From Undibacterium sp. (GTDB lineage: Bacteria; Pseudomonadota; Gammaproteobacteria; Burkholderiales; Burkholderiaceae_D), in assembly GCA_030645915.1 (NCBI GenBank), contig JAUSNO010000001.1, forward strand, positions 56,115-120,114: a DNA stretch of 64,000 nucleotides. The letters are read 5' to 3'. The number at the start of each line of letters is the position of its first letter. Position 1 is the first letter of the stretch. The translations under genes were made by a program, and so were the position numbers. Of this stretch, positions 56,576-64,000 are shown piece after piece. The notes under the pieces are model-generated. The model was given only the letters and a program-made list of their open reading frames with translations. It was not told the DNA's origin and searched no databases.

Positions 56576-57238
56576 ATGAAAACCGATACGCAAGTAAAAA
56601 GTGACGTCCTTGCCGCACTGCAGTGGGAGCCCACTGTGGATGCTGAAATGGTTCAGGTCGATGTCATGCACGGCATCGTCAGATTGTCCGGGCCTGTCAG
56701 TAGTTACGTCGAAAAATGGGATGCCGGACGCGCCACGCAACGGGTATGCGGGGTGAGGGGACTACACAGCGACATCATCGTTGAGCTGCCAGAGTCGAGC
56801 AGAAGAAATGATGCCGAGATCGCCAGCGCCGTGGTTGATGTACTGCAATGGATGCACTATTTGCCAAAAAACTGCATCAAGGTTGAAGTCGACCGTGGAT
56901 GGATCAGCCTCTCCGGCGCGCTCGAATGGGAATTCCAAAGACAGGCCGTGCGCGGCACCGTACGGTTTTTGATTGGGGTGAAAGGTGTGCATGATCAGCT
57001 CACCATCATCTCTGCCTCTGGTGCAGTGGCAGCTGCGCGCCATCGCGATGCCAGAGCGAACAGCGGCTGGCAGCACAGCGCAACATTGGAACCGAAAAAT
57101 AGTGCCGTCAGCTTGCAAGACACTGCTGTCAAGCCGTCTGAAACTGGGGCTGAGACTGAGGCTGAGATTGATGTGTATCCATTTTTTATCGAATCTGATC
57201 GGCGCAGATCGGCAGATCTGTTCGCCGCGTATGAATAA
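56576..57238 (+). CDS. BON-domain stress protein
   Basis: A 220-aa protein started at the ATG at 56576, with GGAAA upstream; the frame from 56462 is an overextension. Two BON domains are visible: MVQVDVMHGIVRLSGPVSSY (about residues 24-43) and IKVEVDRGWISLSGALEW (about 101-118). An acidic tail follows. BON proteins bind membranes or phospholipid and are typically osmotically induced. There is no signal peptide, so it is probably cytoplasmic or peripheral. Confidence 0.85.
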   Translation: MKTDTQVKSDVLAALQWEPTVDAEMVQVDVMHGIVRLSGPVSSYVEKWDAGRATQRVCGVRGLHSDIIVELPESSRRNDAEIASAVVDVLQWMHYLPKNCIKVEVDRGWISLSGALEWEFQRQAVRGTVRFLIGVKGVHDQLTIISASGAVAAARHRDARANSGWQHSATLEPKNSAVSLQDTAVKPSETGAETEAEIDVYPFFIESDRRRSADLFAAYE

Positions 57239-57338
57239 TGTGCCAGTCAATACGCAGCCTGGCATCCAATAGCAATGCAGTCAGACCGGTTATTTCGTAT
57301 CACGGTCTATTTTTTTGACCCAATAACAAGTGAAAAAC

Positions 57339-58910
57339 ATGCACAATAATATCAAGGCGTATCTGGTCGGCGGCGGCATCGGCTCTCTGGCGGCGGCTGC
57401 CTTCATGATCCGTGATGGACATCTCTCCGGCAGCAATATTTCCATTCTGGAAGCGGCACCGATCATGGGCGGCAGCCTGGACGGCGCGGGCGACGCTTTC
57501 AATGGCTACTCGCTGCGCGGCGGGCGCATGCTGACCACCGATAACTATGAATGCACCTGGGATCTCTTCAAGTCGATTCCGTCTTTAAATGTCAAAGATA
57601 CCAGCGTGTTTGAAGAAACCATCGCCTTCAATGAAAAGCATGTGGCCAATTCGATGGCGCGGCTGGTCGATCGCAGGCGTGCCAAGGTGCCGGTTGAATC
57701 GATGGGTTTTTCCATGCAGGACCGCAGCGAGTTATTAACGCTTAGCAATGCAGATGAAGAAACGCTGGCGGCCAGCCGGATTACGGACTGGCTCTCGCCA
57801 GAATTTTTTGAGACAGAATTCTGGTATATGTGGTCAACCACGTTCGCCTTTCAGCCCTGGCATAGTGCGGTCGAATTCAAACGTTATCTGCATCGCTTCA
57901 TGATGGAGTTTTCTCGTATCGAAACCTTGGCCGGGGTCAAGCGCACCATCTACAATCAATATGACTCATTAGTCTGTCCGCTGCAAAACTGGCTCAGTTC
58001 ACAGGGCGTCAATTTTGTCATGAACTGTACCGTCATCGATTTTGATCATCAGTCTGAAGACGGCAAATTTGTCGTGACTGGCATCCATTGCCGGCGTCAG
58101 GATAAGAATGAATTCATTGAAGTCGCTGACGGCGATCTGGTGTTTTTTCAAAACGGTTCGATGACCGATGCGTCCAGTCTGGGATCGATGGGCAGCGCAC
58201 CGGCAAAATTGACCAAGCTGGACAGTAACGGCTGGTCGCTGTGGGAAAAACTGGCGGCAGGGCGCCCGCAATTCGGCAACCCGGCCGCCTTCAATAGCAG
58301 CATTGCGCAATCGTTCTGGGAGTCATTTACCGTCACCCTGAAGGACCCGGCGTTCTTTAATCAGATGGAACAATTTAGCGGCAACGAAGCCGGTACCGGC
58401 GGCCTGGTGACCTTTAAGGATTCCAACTGGTTAATGTCCATCGTGCTGGCGCATCAGCCACATTTTCCTAGCCAGCCGGCCGGCATACAGGTGTTCTGGG
58501 GCTACGCGCTGTATCCTGACCGTATCGGCAATTTTGTCGCCAAGCCGATGGCCGATTGCAACGGCGAAGAAATCCTGCGCGAGCTGTGCGGGCATTTGCG
58601 CTTTGATCTCGATGCAGTGGCAACGGCCAATTGCATTCCCTGCAGAATGCCCTACATCACCAGCATGTTCATGCCACGGTTAACGAGCGACAGGCCATTG
58701 CCGGTGCCCGCCGGATCAAAGAATTTTGCGTTTGTCAGCCAGTTTGTCGAGATACCGGACGATGTTGTGTTTACCGTCGAGTACTCGATCAGGGCGGCGC
58801 AGATGGCGGTCTATCAGTTGCTCGATATTGAGAGAGAAGTGCCACCGATCGCGCAGCATGATCACTCGATCAAGGTGCAGTTTGATGCGCTCTTGAAATC
58901 GTTTAAATGA
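57339..58910 (+). CDS. ohyA: Oleate hydratase (MCRA family, FAD-dependent)
   Basis: A 523-aa protein; the ATG at 57339 is preferred over the GTG at 57330, as neither has a strong ribosome site. The FAD motif is LVGGGIGSLAAAAFMIRDG, and LEAAPIMGGSLDGAG follows. Further family blocks are GRMLTTDNYECTWDLF, WYMWSTTFAFQPWHSAVEF and NCIPCRMPYITSMFMPR. It adds water to oleic acid to give 10-hydroxystearate, detoxifying free unsaturated fatty acids. It lies 101 bp after the BON gene and may be co-transcribed. Confidence 0.92.
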   Translation: MHNNIKAYLVGGGIGSLAAAAFMIRDGHLSGSNISILEAAPIMGGSLDGAGDAFNGYSLRGGRMLTTDNYECTWDLFKSIPSLNVKDTSVFEETIAFNEKHVANSMARLVDRRRAKVPVESMGFSMQDRSELLTLSNADEETLAASRITDWLSPEFFETEFWYMWSTTFAFQPWHSAVEFKRYLHRFMMEFSRIETLAGVKRTIYNQYDSLVCPLQNWLSSQGVNFVMNCTVIDFDHQSEDGKFVVTGIHCRRQDKNEFIEVADGDLVFFQNGSMTDASSLGSMGSAPAKLTKLDSNGWSLWEKLAAGRPQFGNPAAFNSSIAQSFWESFTVTLKDPAFFNQMEQFSGNEAGTGGLVTFKDSNWLMSIVLAHQPHFPSQPAGIQVFWGYALYPDRIGNFVAKPMADCNGEEILRELCGHLRFDLDAVATANCIPCRMPYITSMFMPRLTSDRPLPVPAGSKNFAFVSQFVEIPDDVVFTVEYSIRAAQMAVYQLLDIEREVPPIAQHDHSIKVQFDALLKSFK

Positions 58911-58970
58911 GCTGCGCCTGATGTCTTTCGTGGCGGGGATGCATTGATTTCAAATATATGCCATGCCACC

Positions 58971-59029
58971 ACGCAATACCCATGCGCCTTGCAGGCCAGG
59001 CAGGCTGGTAAGGCGCATGGGCAGTGCGT
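58971..59029. repeat. REP-like hairpin, copy 5
   Basis: ACGCAATACCCATGCGCCTT and AAGGCGCATGGGCAGTGCGT are 20-bp arms with few mismatches around a loop that includes GCAGGCC and GGCTGG. Same family as copies 1-4. Confidence 0.8.
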
Positions 59030-59062
59030 CTCAGCGTATGCCAATTTCAAATTTTGAAGGAT

Positions 59063-59280
59063 TTGTAACTATTCAGCTTGCAATGGAAACTCCCTCTCCC
59101 GCTAGCGGGAGAGGGCGGGGTGAGGGTGGTTGAGCAACGTTTGCTTTCAATTACCTGATGCGCTTAACGCTATGAGAAATCGAACATTGCGCTAATTTGA
59201 ATCACCCTCATCCCAACCCATTTCACGCCCAACTCGCCGCCAGCGGGAGGGAGTTTTCATTGCAAGCTCAATAGTTACAA
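59063..59280. repeat. 218-bp composite palindrome with about 34-bp inverted ends
   Basis: The left end TTGTAACTATTCAGCTTGCA, continuing to AAACTCCCTC, is mirrored at the right end by GAGGGAGTTTTCATTGCAAG and CTCAATAGTTACAA. Inside the left end is CTCTCCCGCTAGCGGGAGAG, a perfect palindrome of a class common in proteobacterial intergenic repeats. CACCCTCATCCC and GGGTGAGGGTG add an inner pair. No gene is present. It lies between ohyA and the transglutaminase-like gene. Confidence 0.8.
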
Positions 59281-59338
59281 GGATTTCTGCCTGAAACGGA
59301 TGAAAACAAGCGCTTTCGCTGCCTTGATTGACTTCGTT

Positions 59339-60583
59339 TTACGGCGCTGGCAATTCAGGCAAGTTTTCATAGCCAAACAGATACGGTGCGACGCGTAAGC
59401 TGAGCAGCAAGCCGCCGTTAGCCGGGGTTTCGCTCAGGTTGGCAACGTCTGCATCTGTGATGGGCTTTATCTTGGAAGCATCGCGGATGCGACTAAATAC
59501 CCCGTTGCGCCATTGGTAGACTTCATTCACTTTTTCGGCATACGTGTAGGAATGCTCGTGGTCATTGTAGTAATCGTCAAATTTTCCGCGCCCCAGATAC
59601 ACCGCGTTCGAGCCTTCGTAACCGATTTTTTTATAAGTGGGGCGATGCGTATTGAGTAAATAAATCCAATCGCCCGGAACAAAGTTGTCCTTGGCGATGC
59701 CGCGTTGCATGCTCAGAATCTTGCCGGGGGTGTCGCGCGTTTTTTTATCAAAGTCACGTTCAAAGTCCCACATGGCGGCAGGTTCTACCCCGACCAGGGG
59801 TTCGGCGTCGTGCAGTAAACGCTGGCGTACCAGCGCTGCCTTGGCAGTGTTTTTCCTGATCCTGGTGTAGTAGTCGAGCACCGCGTGCGCGTAGCTCAAT
59901 TTGGTGGCCGTATAGCAGCCGATGCTGTATTTCTCCTGATGGATAAAGGCGTCCATTAACGCGCTATCGAGGCTGACGCTAGCTAATGGCGTGCCTTCAT
60001 CCCAGAACTGGGTGTTCCAGAATGCCTCCTCGCCATCGGGCCAGCCCCAGGACAATTTATCTGTCCACGCGACAATATTTTGCCGTACTGCCACATGCTC
60101 ACGCAGCGCTTCTAGCGTGCAGGCCTCACCGGTAAAGGTCGTCAACCTGCCATGTTGAAGTAGCGCCAGCAGGATTTCTTTTTTTGATACCGTGCTCACG
60201 GCGCGGGTTTTGCCGCCTTTGACAGGCAGTCGCACCAGGTCATCTCTGATGCGGTACTGCTTGCGGTGTTGAAAATCGAGCGTGCCAGTATCGTTTTGTG
60301 CCGTGTTGAGTGTGTAAATGAGCGTTTTGCTGCGACGGTCAATGGGGATCAGCAAATGTTTCTCTATGCCCAGCTCATTTAAATAGATCGCCATATCGCG
60401 GCGAAGTACGCCAAATAATTGGGGCGCGCAGGAAAATTCGATGCCGTTTTTTGCCTGGGCATGCGATGCCATATCTGGCAGTGTGCCCGCTTGATCCGAT
60501 GCTTGCGCAGCGATGCCATTTGCGCCTGAAGCCAGCAGCACAATGAGCGCTAGTTCGATGCCTTTATTGATCAGGCCAGACAT
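59339..60583 (-). CDS. Exported transglutaminase-like protein (Tgl family)
   Basis: A 414-aa protein started at MSGLINKGIELALIVLLASG, giving a signal peptide ending near GIAAQA; the frame to 60622 overlaps the next gene. The C-terminal half resembles Bacillus spore transglutaminase Tgl: YSIGCYTATKLSYAHAVLDY holds the candidate catalytic Cys. VPGDWIYLLN and YEGSNAVYLGRGKFDDYY match the downstream Tgl block. It has an N-terminal part of about 170 residues not found in Tgl. It could cross-link proteins by glutamyl-lysine bonds outside the cell. The assignment is by pattern and needs confirmation. Confidence 0.65.
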   Translation of the reverse strand: MSGLINKGIELALIVLLASGANGIAAQASDQAGTLPDMASHAQAKNGIEFSCAPQLFGVLRRDMAIYLNELGIEKHLLIPIDRRSKTLIYTLNTAQNDTGTLDFQHRKQYRIRDDLVRLPVKGGKTRAVSTVSKKEILLALLQHGRLTTFTGEACTLEALREHVAVRQNIVAWTDKLSWGWPDGEEAFWNTQFWDEGTPLASVSLDSALMDAFIHQEKYSIGCYTATKLSYAHAVLDYYTRIRKNTAKAALVRQRLLHDAEPLVGVEPAAMWDFERDFDKKTRDTPGKILSMQRGIAKDNFVPGDWIYLLNTHRPTYKKIGYEGSNAVYLGRGKFDDYYNDHEHSYTYAEKVNEVYQWRNGVFSRIRDASKIKPITDADVANLSETPANGGLLLSLRVAPYLFGYENLPELPAP

Positions 60584-60584
60584 G

Positions 60585-60791
60585 TTAACGTTGACCGATT
60601 CGCTGAAACGCCACCGTGCCAAAGCCTACGATCACGAAGGCAAATAATAAAGGTATCCACAGAGCGCCGGCGTTAGCTATCCAGTCGGGCCAGACTGCCG
60701 CGTGTGGCGCAGTTGGATTCTGCGTTAAGCCAACTCCTGCGGCAATCAGGGCAAGCGCAGATGCCGCTATAAATATGAAAATTTTTATCAT
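60585..60791 (-). CDS. Small two-helix membrane protein (68 aa)
   Basis: A 68-aa protein with helices near residues 2-22 (IKIFIFIAASALALIAAGVG) and 44-60 (LWIPLLFAFVIVGFGTVAF), ending in RIGQR. The upstream sequence has ATGAGGAGATAGCATG, so GGAG serves the start. It ends one base before the transglutaminase-like start, so the pair is an operon. No family was recognised. Confidence 0.65.
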   Translation of the reverse strand: MIKIFIFIAASALALIAAGVGLTQNPTAPHAAVWPDWIANAGALWIPLLFAFVIVGFGTVAFQRIGQR

Positions 60792-60992
60792 GCTATCTCC
60801 TCATGGAATAAGGCGTGTCGGTTTGAATGGCGGTCATGTCGCTTGTCGTCCACCAGCAGCGCTTCAAATCCGATACCTGATGCCAAGTTACGGCAAACCA
60901 TCCTCCTTGTATGTACGATAGCCAACACAGGTCTGCTTGCCGTATCAGGTAAACCGGCGCTCAGGGCGCCTCGCTTAAAATACCATCAGCTT

Positions 60993-61008
60993 TGTGCGCC
61001 AACGTACA
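60993..61008 (+). promoter_or_regulatory. Regulon operator F, upstream of the lipoprotein gene
   Basis: TGTGCG-CCAA-CGTACA, with AAAAAT (4/6 -10 box) 21 bp downstream (61030-61035). Read on the minus strand it is TGTACG-TTGG-CGCACA towards the 68-aa gene, but no -10 is correctly spaced there. Confidence 0.6.
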
Positions 61009-61078
61009 GATGCCGGCAGGCATGTACGTAAAAATGCGCTATCGATTTGAACGTTAAAAACAAGAATAAGGAAGAACC

Positions 61079-61666
61079 ATGCAAACGCACCGAAAAATTA
61101 ACAGAACTGCTGCCGCGATTTTTTTGACGGGACTATGTTTGTCCATGCTTGGCTGCGCCAGCATGCTGCCCAATGACAGCAAGGCGACCAAAAGCAGTTG
61201 GACCAGTTATCAACAAGCTGAGACTGCATTTGCGTCCATTATTACCGGTGAAACCACTTTGCTCCAGCTGAAGGCGATGGGGGTAGATCCGGCGACGACA
61301 CCCAATGTCGCATTGCTCAGCCACGCAGACTTGTTGCGCCGCTTGAATGCCATGGTCTCGTTTGAATGGTCCTTGCTCGATCCTGCCATCAAGACCTGCG
61401 TCAGCTCGCGGCAAAATTGTTATGCCTATCAGCTTGAGCAAACATCGCTGAAACATGATCGTGTCGGTAATTTTTGGCTCGATTTTCTCAACTTTAAACG
61501 CGTCACTAATGTCACCGGATGGCAGTTCGATGCCCTCGTGATCATTGATAATGACCTCGTCGTCTATAAATCCTGGAGCGGAAAACCGAATATCCATGAA
61601 GTGGAACAAGCGCGGTATCCCTTGGGCCCTCTGCAGGGAATCGGCGCTTCACTGGTGCGTTATTAG
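61079..61666 (+). CDS. Predicted lipoprotein of unknown function
   Basis: A 195-aa protein with a signal peptide and lipobox (LCLSMLGCASMLP, Cys near residue 26), preceded by AAGGAAG. The soluble part contains KSSWTSYQQAETAFASIITG, TTLLQLKAMGVDP and FDALVIIDNDLVVYKSWSGK, with two further Cys in TCVSSRQNCYAY. It resembles uncharacterised proteobacterial lipoproteins. Position 71 bp after operator F makes it a regulon candidate. Confidence 0.7.
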   Translation: MQTHRKINRTAAAIFLTGLCLSMLGCASMLPNDSKATKSSWTSYQQAETAFASIITGETTLLQLKAMGVDPATTPNVALLSHADLLRRLNAMVSFEWSLLDPAIKTCVSSRQNCYAYQLEQTSLKHDRVGNFWLDFLNFKRVTNVTGWQFDALVIIDNDLVVYKSWSGKPNIHEVEQARYPLGPLQGIGASLVRY

Positions 61667-61712
61667 TTTTGCTGAAAAATAATCCTCGCTTCTTAGTGCT
61701 GGGTTTAGTTTT

Positions 61713-61761
61713 TCCTTATGTGGGGTAACGCACATAAGGATTTTGCACGGCAAGATATAGT
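61713..61761 (+). promoter_or_regulatory. Regulon operator E and -10 element of the Crp/Fnr gene
   Basis: TGTGGG-GTAA-CGCACA (61719-61734) sits inside a perfect longer palindrome, TCCTTATGTG-N8-CACATAAGGA (61713-61740). TATAGT (5/6 -10 box) begins 21 bp after the core (61756-61761). The operator centre is therefore near -41.5, the class II activator position. Confidence 0.75.
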
Positions 61762-61915
61762 CCTGTCAGACAGGTGCGCTGTGTTACCTTGTCGTCGCGA
61801 ATACTTTTTCGGTATGTATTCATCCATGTCTTGACCGGAGCATCTATGGGTGCACTTGTGGATACACTCCTTCACCTGTTCTTCACAATTTAATGACTGG
61901 AAGCCGTAAGCCCCT

Positions 61916-62635
61916 ATGTCCAGTATTCATGACCCTAACCAAAACCACCTTCTGGCAGCGATGCTGGACGCTGAGTTTGATCGCATCGCGCCGCATTTGG
62001 AATTAGTACCAATGTTACTGGGAGATGTGCTCTACGAATCGGGCGGTAAGCTGCCCTATGTTTACTTCCCCACCTCGGCCATTGTGTCGCTGCACTACCT
62101 GCTGGAAAACGGCGGTTCATCAGAGATCGCCGGCGTCGGCAATGAAGGGGTCTTAGGTATTTCACTTTTTATGGGGGGAAATTCCACGCCCAGTCGCGCT
62201 GTGGTGCAGACGGGTGGCCATGCGTATCGCATTAAAGCCCAAACCATCATGGATGAATTCAATCTTGCCGGATCGGTCATGCGTTTGTTCTTGCGCTACA
62301 CCCAGGCCCTGATTACGCAGATGTCACAAACTGCCGTATGTAACCGGCATCACTCGGTAGAGCAGCAGCTATGCCGCTGGCTATTGCTGACGCTGGATCG
62401 CTTGCCAACGAATGAACTGACCATGACCCAGGAATTAATCGCCAACATGCTAGGCGTGCGCAGGGAAGGGGTGACCGAAGCCGCCGGCAAGTTACAACAC
62501 TATGGCTATATCAGTTACCGGCGCGGTCATATTACGGTGCTGAGCAGAGCCGGCCTGGAAGGAAAGGTATGCGAATGCTACACGGTGGTGAAAAAAGAAT
62601 TTGCGCGCTTGCTGTCAGACGTGCATCAGCGCTAA
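61916..62635 (+). CDS. Crp/Fnr family transcriptional regulator
   Basis: A 239-aa protein. The N-terminal effector domain is a cNMP-binding-like beta barrel (LGDVLYESGGKLPYVYFPTS; GVLGISLFMGGNSTPSRAVV). The dimer helix follows, then a winged helix-turn-helix with TMTQELIANMLGVRREGVTE as the recognition region (about residues 170-190). It lacks the FNR N-terminal cysteine cluster and the cAMP-binding RS pair is not obvious, so its signal is unknown. A class II-type palindromic operator lies in its own promoter and at about nine other promoters of the window. The ribosome site is weak. Confidence 0.85.
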   Translation: MSSIHDPNQNHLLAAMLDAEFDRIAPHLELVPMLLGDVLYESGGKLPYVYFPTSAIVSLHYLLENGGSSEIAGVGNEGVLGISLFMGGNSTPSRAVVQTGGHAYRIKAQTIMDEFNLAGSVMRLFLRYTQALITQMSQTAVCNRHHSVEQQLCRWLLLTLDRLPTNELTMTQELIANMLGVRREGVTEAAGKLQHYGYISYRRGHITVLSRAGLEGKVCECYTVVKKEFARLLSDVHQR

Positions 62636-62750
62636 AGATTGCCTGATGCAGAGAGTGAAAATACGCATGTTGTGCTTGTATGAATGCCAGTACCTGTCTT
62701 ATCCCAGACTCGTGCCTTTGGTACTCACTGTAATTTGAAGAGAATTTGAA

Positions 62751-64000
62751 ATGACACGAAAAATAGAAGAAGCATCGATGGACCGGCCAGTCTGGATCGG
62801 GTTTGGCATTGCTTTCTTTGTGCTTGTGATGGTGGCAGGTATTTCAATCAACAATGTCGTGCAATCGAATACGTCGGTCGAATTGCTCGATCATACGCAT
62901 AAGGTGATCAGCGAGCTTGACGATCTGCGCATCAAGGCAGCGCGCGCAGAAAACAGGCAGTGGGCGTATCTTCTGACAAAAGATCCAAAATTTCTGGTTG
63001 AACGCGATGCTCTTCTCCAGAAGGTGCACGAAAGTTTTCCATCGTTGTTCGCATTAACAAAAGACAATAATGCGCAACAAAAACGTCTTCTTGAATTGCA
63101 GTCGGCGATTGATCAACGTTCGGCGATCTTCACCAATAGCCAGTTGATTTTTGATACGCAGGGATTTAAAGCCACCCAGACGTTGTTTGATGCCGGACAA
63201 GAATCAAGCAACCTGATCCGCACCATCATCAGGCAAGCCGAGCAGGAAGAGCAAGGCTTGTTAACCGCGCGCAAAGAGCGAGAATTTATACGCATCAAAA
63301 CACTCGCCGTCATTACGGTCGTGTTACTGGCTTTTTTGCTGCTGCTGGCGACATGGATACGCAAGGCCATTCGGGATCGCCTGGCGGTAAAGCAGGAATG
63401 GTTTGATCGGCAGACGCCATTGCTGCAAAAAGGCGCTTTGCAAGACGCAATCTTTAACAGTGCCAACTTCTCCAGTATCGCCACTGACGCCAAGGGCGTG
63501 ATACAGATTTTTAACGTCGGCGCCGAACGCATGCTTGGTTACACGGCAGCCGAGGTGATGAACAAGATTACGCCGGCTGATATTTCCGATCCGCAGGAAG
63601 TCATTGCCCGCGCTGCCGCATTAAGTCTTGAACTCGATACGCCGATTACGCCAGGCTTTGAGGCGCTGGTATTCAAGGCCTCACGCGGTATCGAAGATAT
63701 TTACGAGTTATCGTATATCCGCAAAGACGGCAGCCGCTTCCCGGCAGTGGTGTCGGTGACGGCCTTGCGTGATGCGCAGGACAATATTATTGGTTATTTA
63801 CTGATAGGCACCGATAACACGGCACGTAAACAGGCAGAAGAGGCCTTACTCAAGGCCGGCGCCTTGCAAAGTGCGATTTTCAACAGCGCCAATTTTTCCA
63901 GCATCGCCACCGATGCCAAGGGAGTGATCCAGATTTTCAACGTCGGCGCCGAGCGCATGCTGGGCTACACGGCGGCCGAGGTGATGAACAAGATCACCCC
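62751..64000 (+). CDS. Membrane PAS sensor protein, C-terminus cut by window edge
   Basis: The ATG at 62751 has GAAGAGAA upstream, and the frame is open to the window end (416 codons). Helix 1 (VWIGFGIAFFVLVMVAGISI) and helix 2 (TLAVITVVLLAFLLLLATWI) enclose a helical periplasmic domain of about 160 residues, CHASE3-like. At least two PAS domains follow. The first covers about residues 225-360 (SIATDAKGVIQIFNVGAERM). The second begins near 365 and repeats the first almost word for word. The output domain (histidine kinase or diguanylate cyclase) lies outside the window. Confidence 0.85.
   Translation, partial: MTRKIEEASMDRPVWIGFGIAFFVLVMVAGISINNVVQSNTSVELLDHTHKVISELDDLRIKAARAENRQWAYLLTKDPKFLVERDALLQKVHESFPSLFALTKDNNAQQKRLLELQSAIDQRSAIFTNSQLIFDTQGFKATQTLFDAGQESSNLIRTIIRQAEQEEQGLLTARKEREFIRIKTLAVITVVLLAFLLLLATWIRKAIRDRLAVKQEWFDRQTPLLQKGALQDAIFNSANFSSIATDAKGVIQIFNVGAERMLGYTAAEVMNKITPADISDPQEVIARAAALSLELDTPITPGFEALVFKASRGIEDIYELSYIRKDGSRFPAVVSVTALRDAQDNIIGYLLIGTDNTARKQAEEALLKAGALQSAIFNSANFSSIATDAKGVIQIFNVGAERMLGYTAAEVMNKIT

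Overview
The window looks like chromosomal DNA of a betaproteobacterium in the Burkholderiales, most likely an Oxalobacteraceae-type organism (Undibacterium, Herminiimonas or Janthinobacterium relatives). This is an inference from gene content: a complete isc operon in canonical order, DUF1501/DUF1800 secreted pairs, PEP-CTERM and YXWGXW surface proteins, an Orn/Lys/Arg decarboxylase, and Burkholderiales-style heavy-metal RND operons. No phage, plasmid backbone, CRISPR array or intact insertion sequence was seen.

Layout. 1-8.4 kb: an OPT-family transporter cut by the left edge, an MFS exporter, a DnaQ-like exonuclease, an orphan tungstate-type binding protein, XdhC, dCTP deaminase and a Tat-exported Fe/Mn superoxide dismutase. 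8.4-15.1 kb (minus strand): DUF1501/DUF1800 pair, PilZ protein and a large amino-acid decarboxylase. 15.4-19.9 kb (minus): MipA/OmpV porin, DUF4337 membrane protein, folA, thyA and an orphan sensor kinase. 20.1-25.8 kb (minus): iscR-iscS-iscU-iscA-hscB-hscA-fdx-iscX, with a palindrome over the iscR promoter. 26.4-28.0 kb: serS and tRNA-Ser(CGA). 28.2-45.3 kb: an accessory, repeat-rich region with phosphoketolase, alcohol dehydrogenase, a macAB-tolC-like exporter, small surface or stress proteins, a frameshifted 6-phosphogluconate dehydrogenase and phosphoglucomutase. 45.5-53.3 kb: a metal RND efflux operon with DUF3240, HupE/UreJ and anchor-protein genes. 53.9-64 kb: fumC, a fatty-acid hydroxylase family protein, a BON protein, oleate hydratase, an exported transglutaminase-like protein, a lipoprotein, a Crp/Fnr-type regulator and a PAS sensor cut by the right edge.

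Main discovery. A 16-bp interrupted palindrome (half sites close to TGTKSG and CGCACA, 4-bp spacer) recurs at about ten intergenic positions between 29 and 62 kb. In nearly every case it lies 21 or 22 bp upstream of a -10-like hexamer. This is the geometry of a class II Crp/Fnr activator centred near -41.5. One site lies in front of the Crp/Fnr gene at 61916 itself, inside a longer perfect palindrome. The probable targets are a 55-aa basic peptide, YXWGXW-type envelope proteins, an FMN reductase, fumC, the hydroxylase and BON genes, a lipoprotein and possibly gnd-pgm. I propose a self-activated envelope and redox stress regulon.

The same half of the window is rich in non-coding repeats. There is a five-copy REP-like hairpin family (core CCATGCGCC...GGCGCATGG), and there are four longer inverted-repeat elements of about 110-240 bp that look like MITEs or composite palindromes. 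One of these starts 3 bp after a regulon operator and supplies the predicted -10 element.
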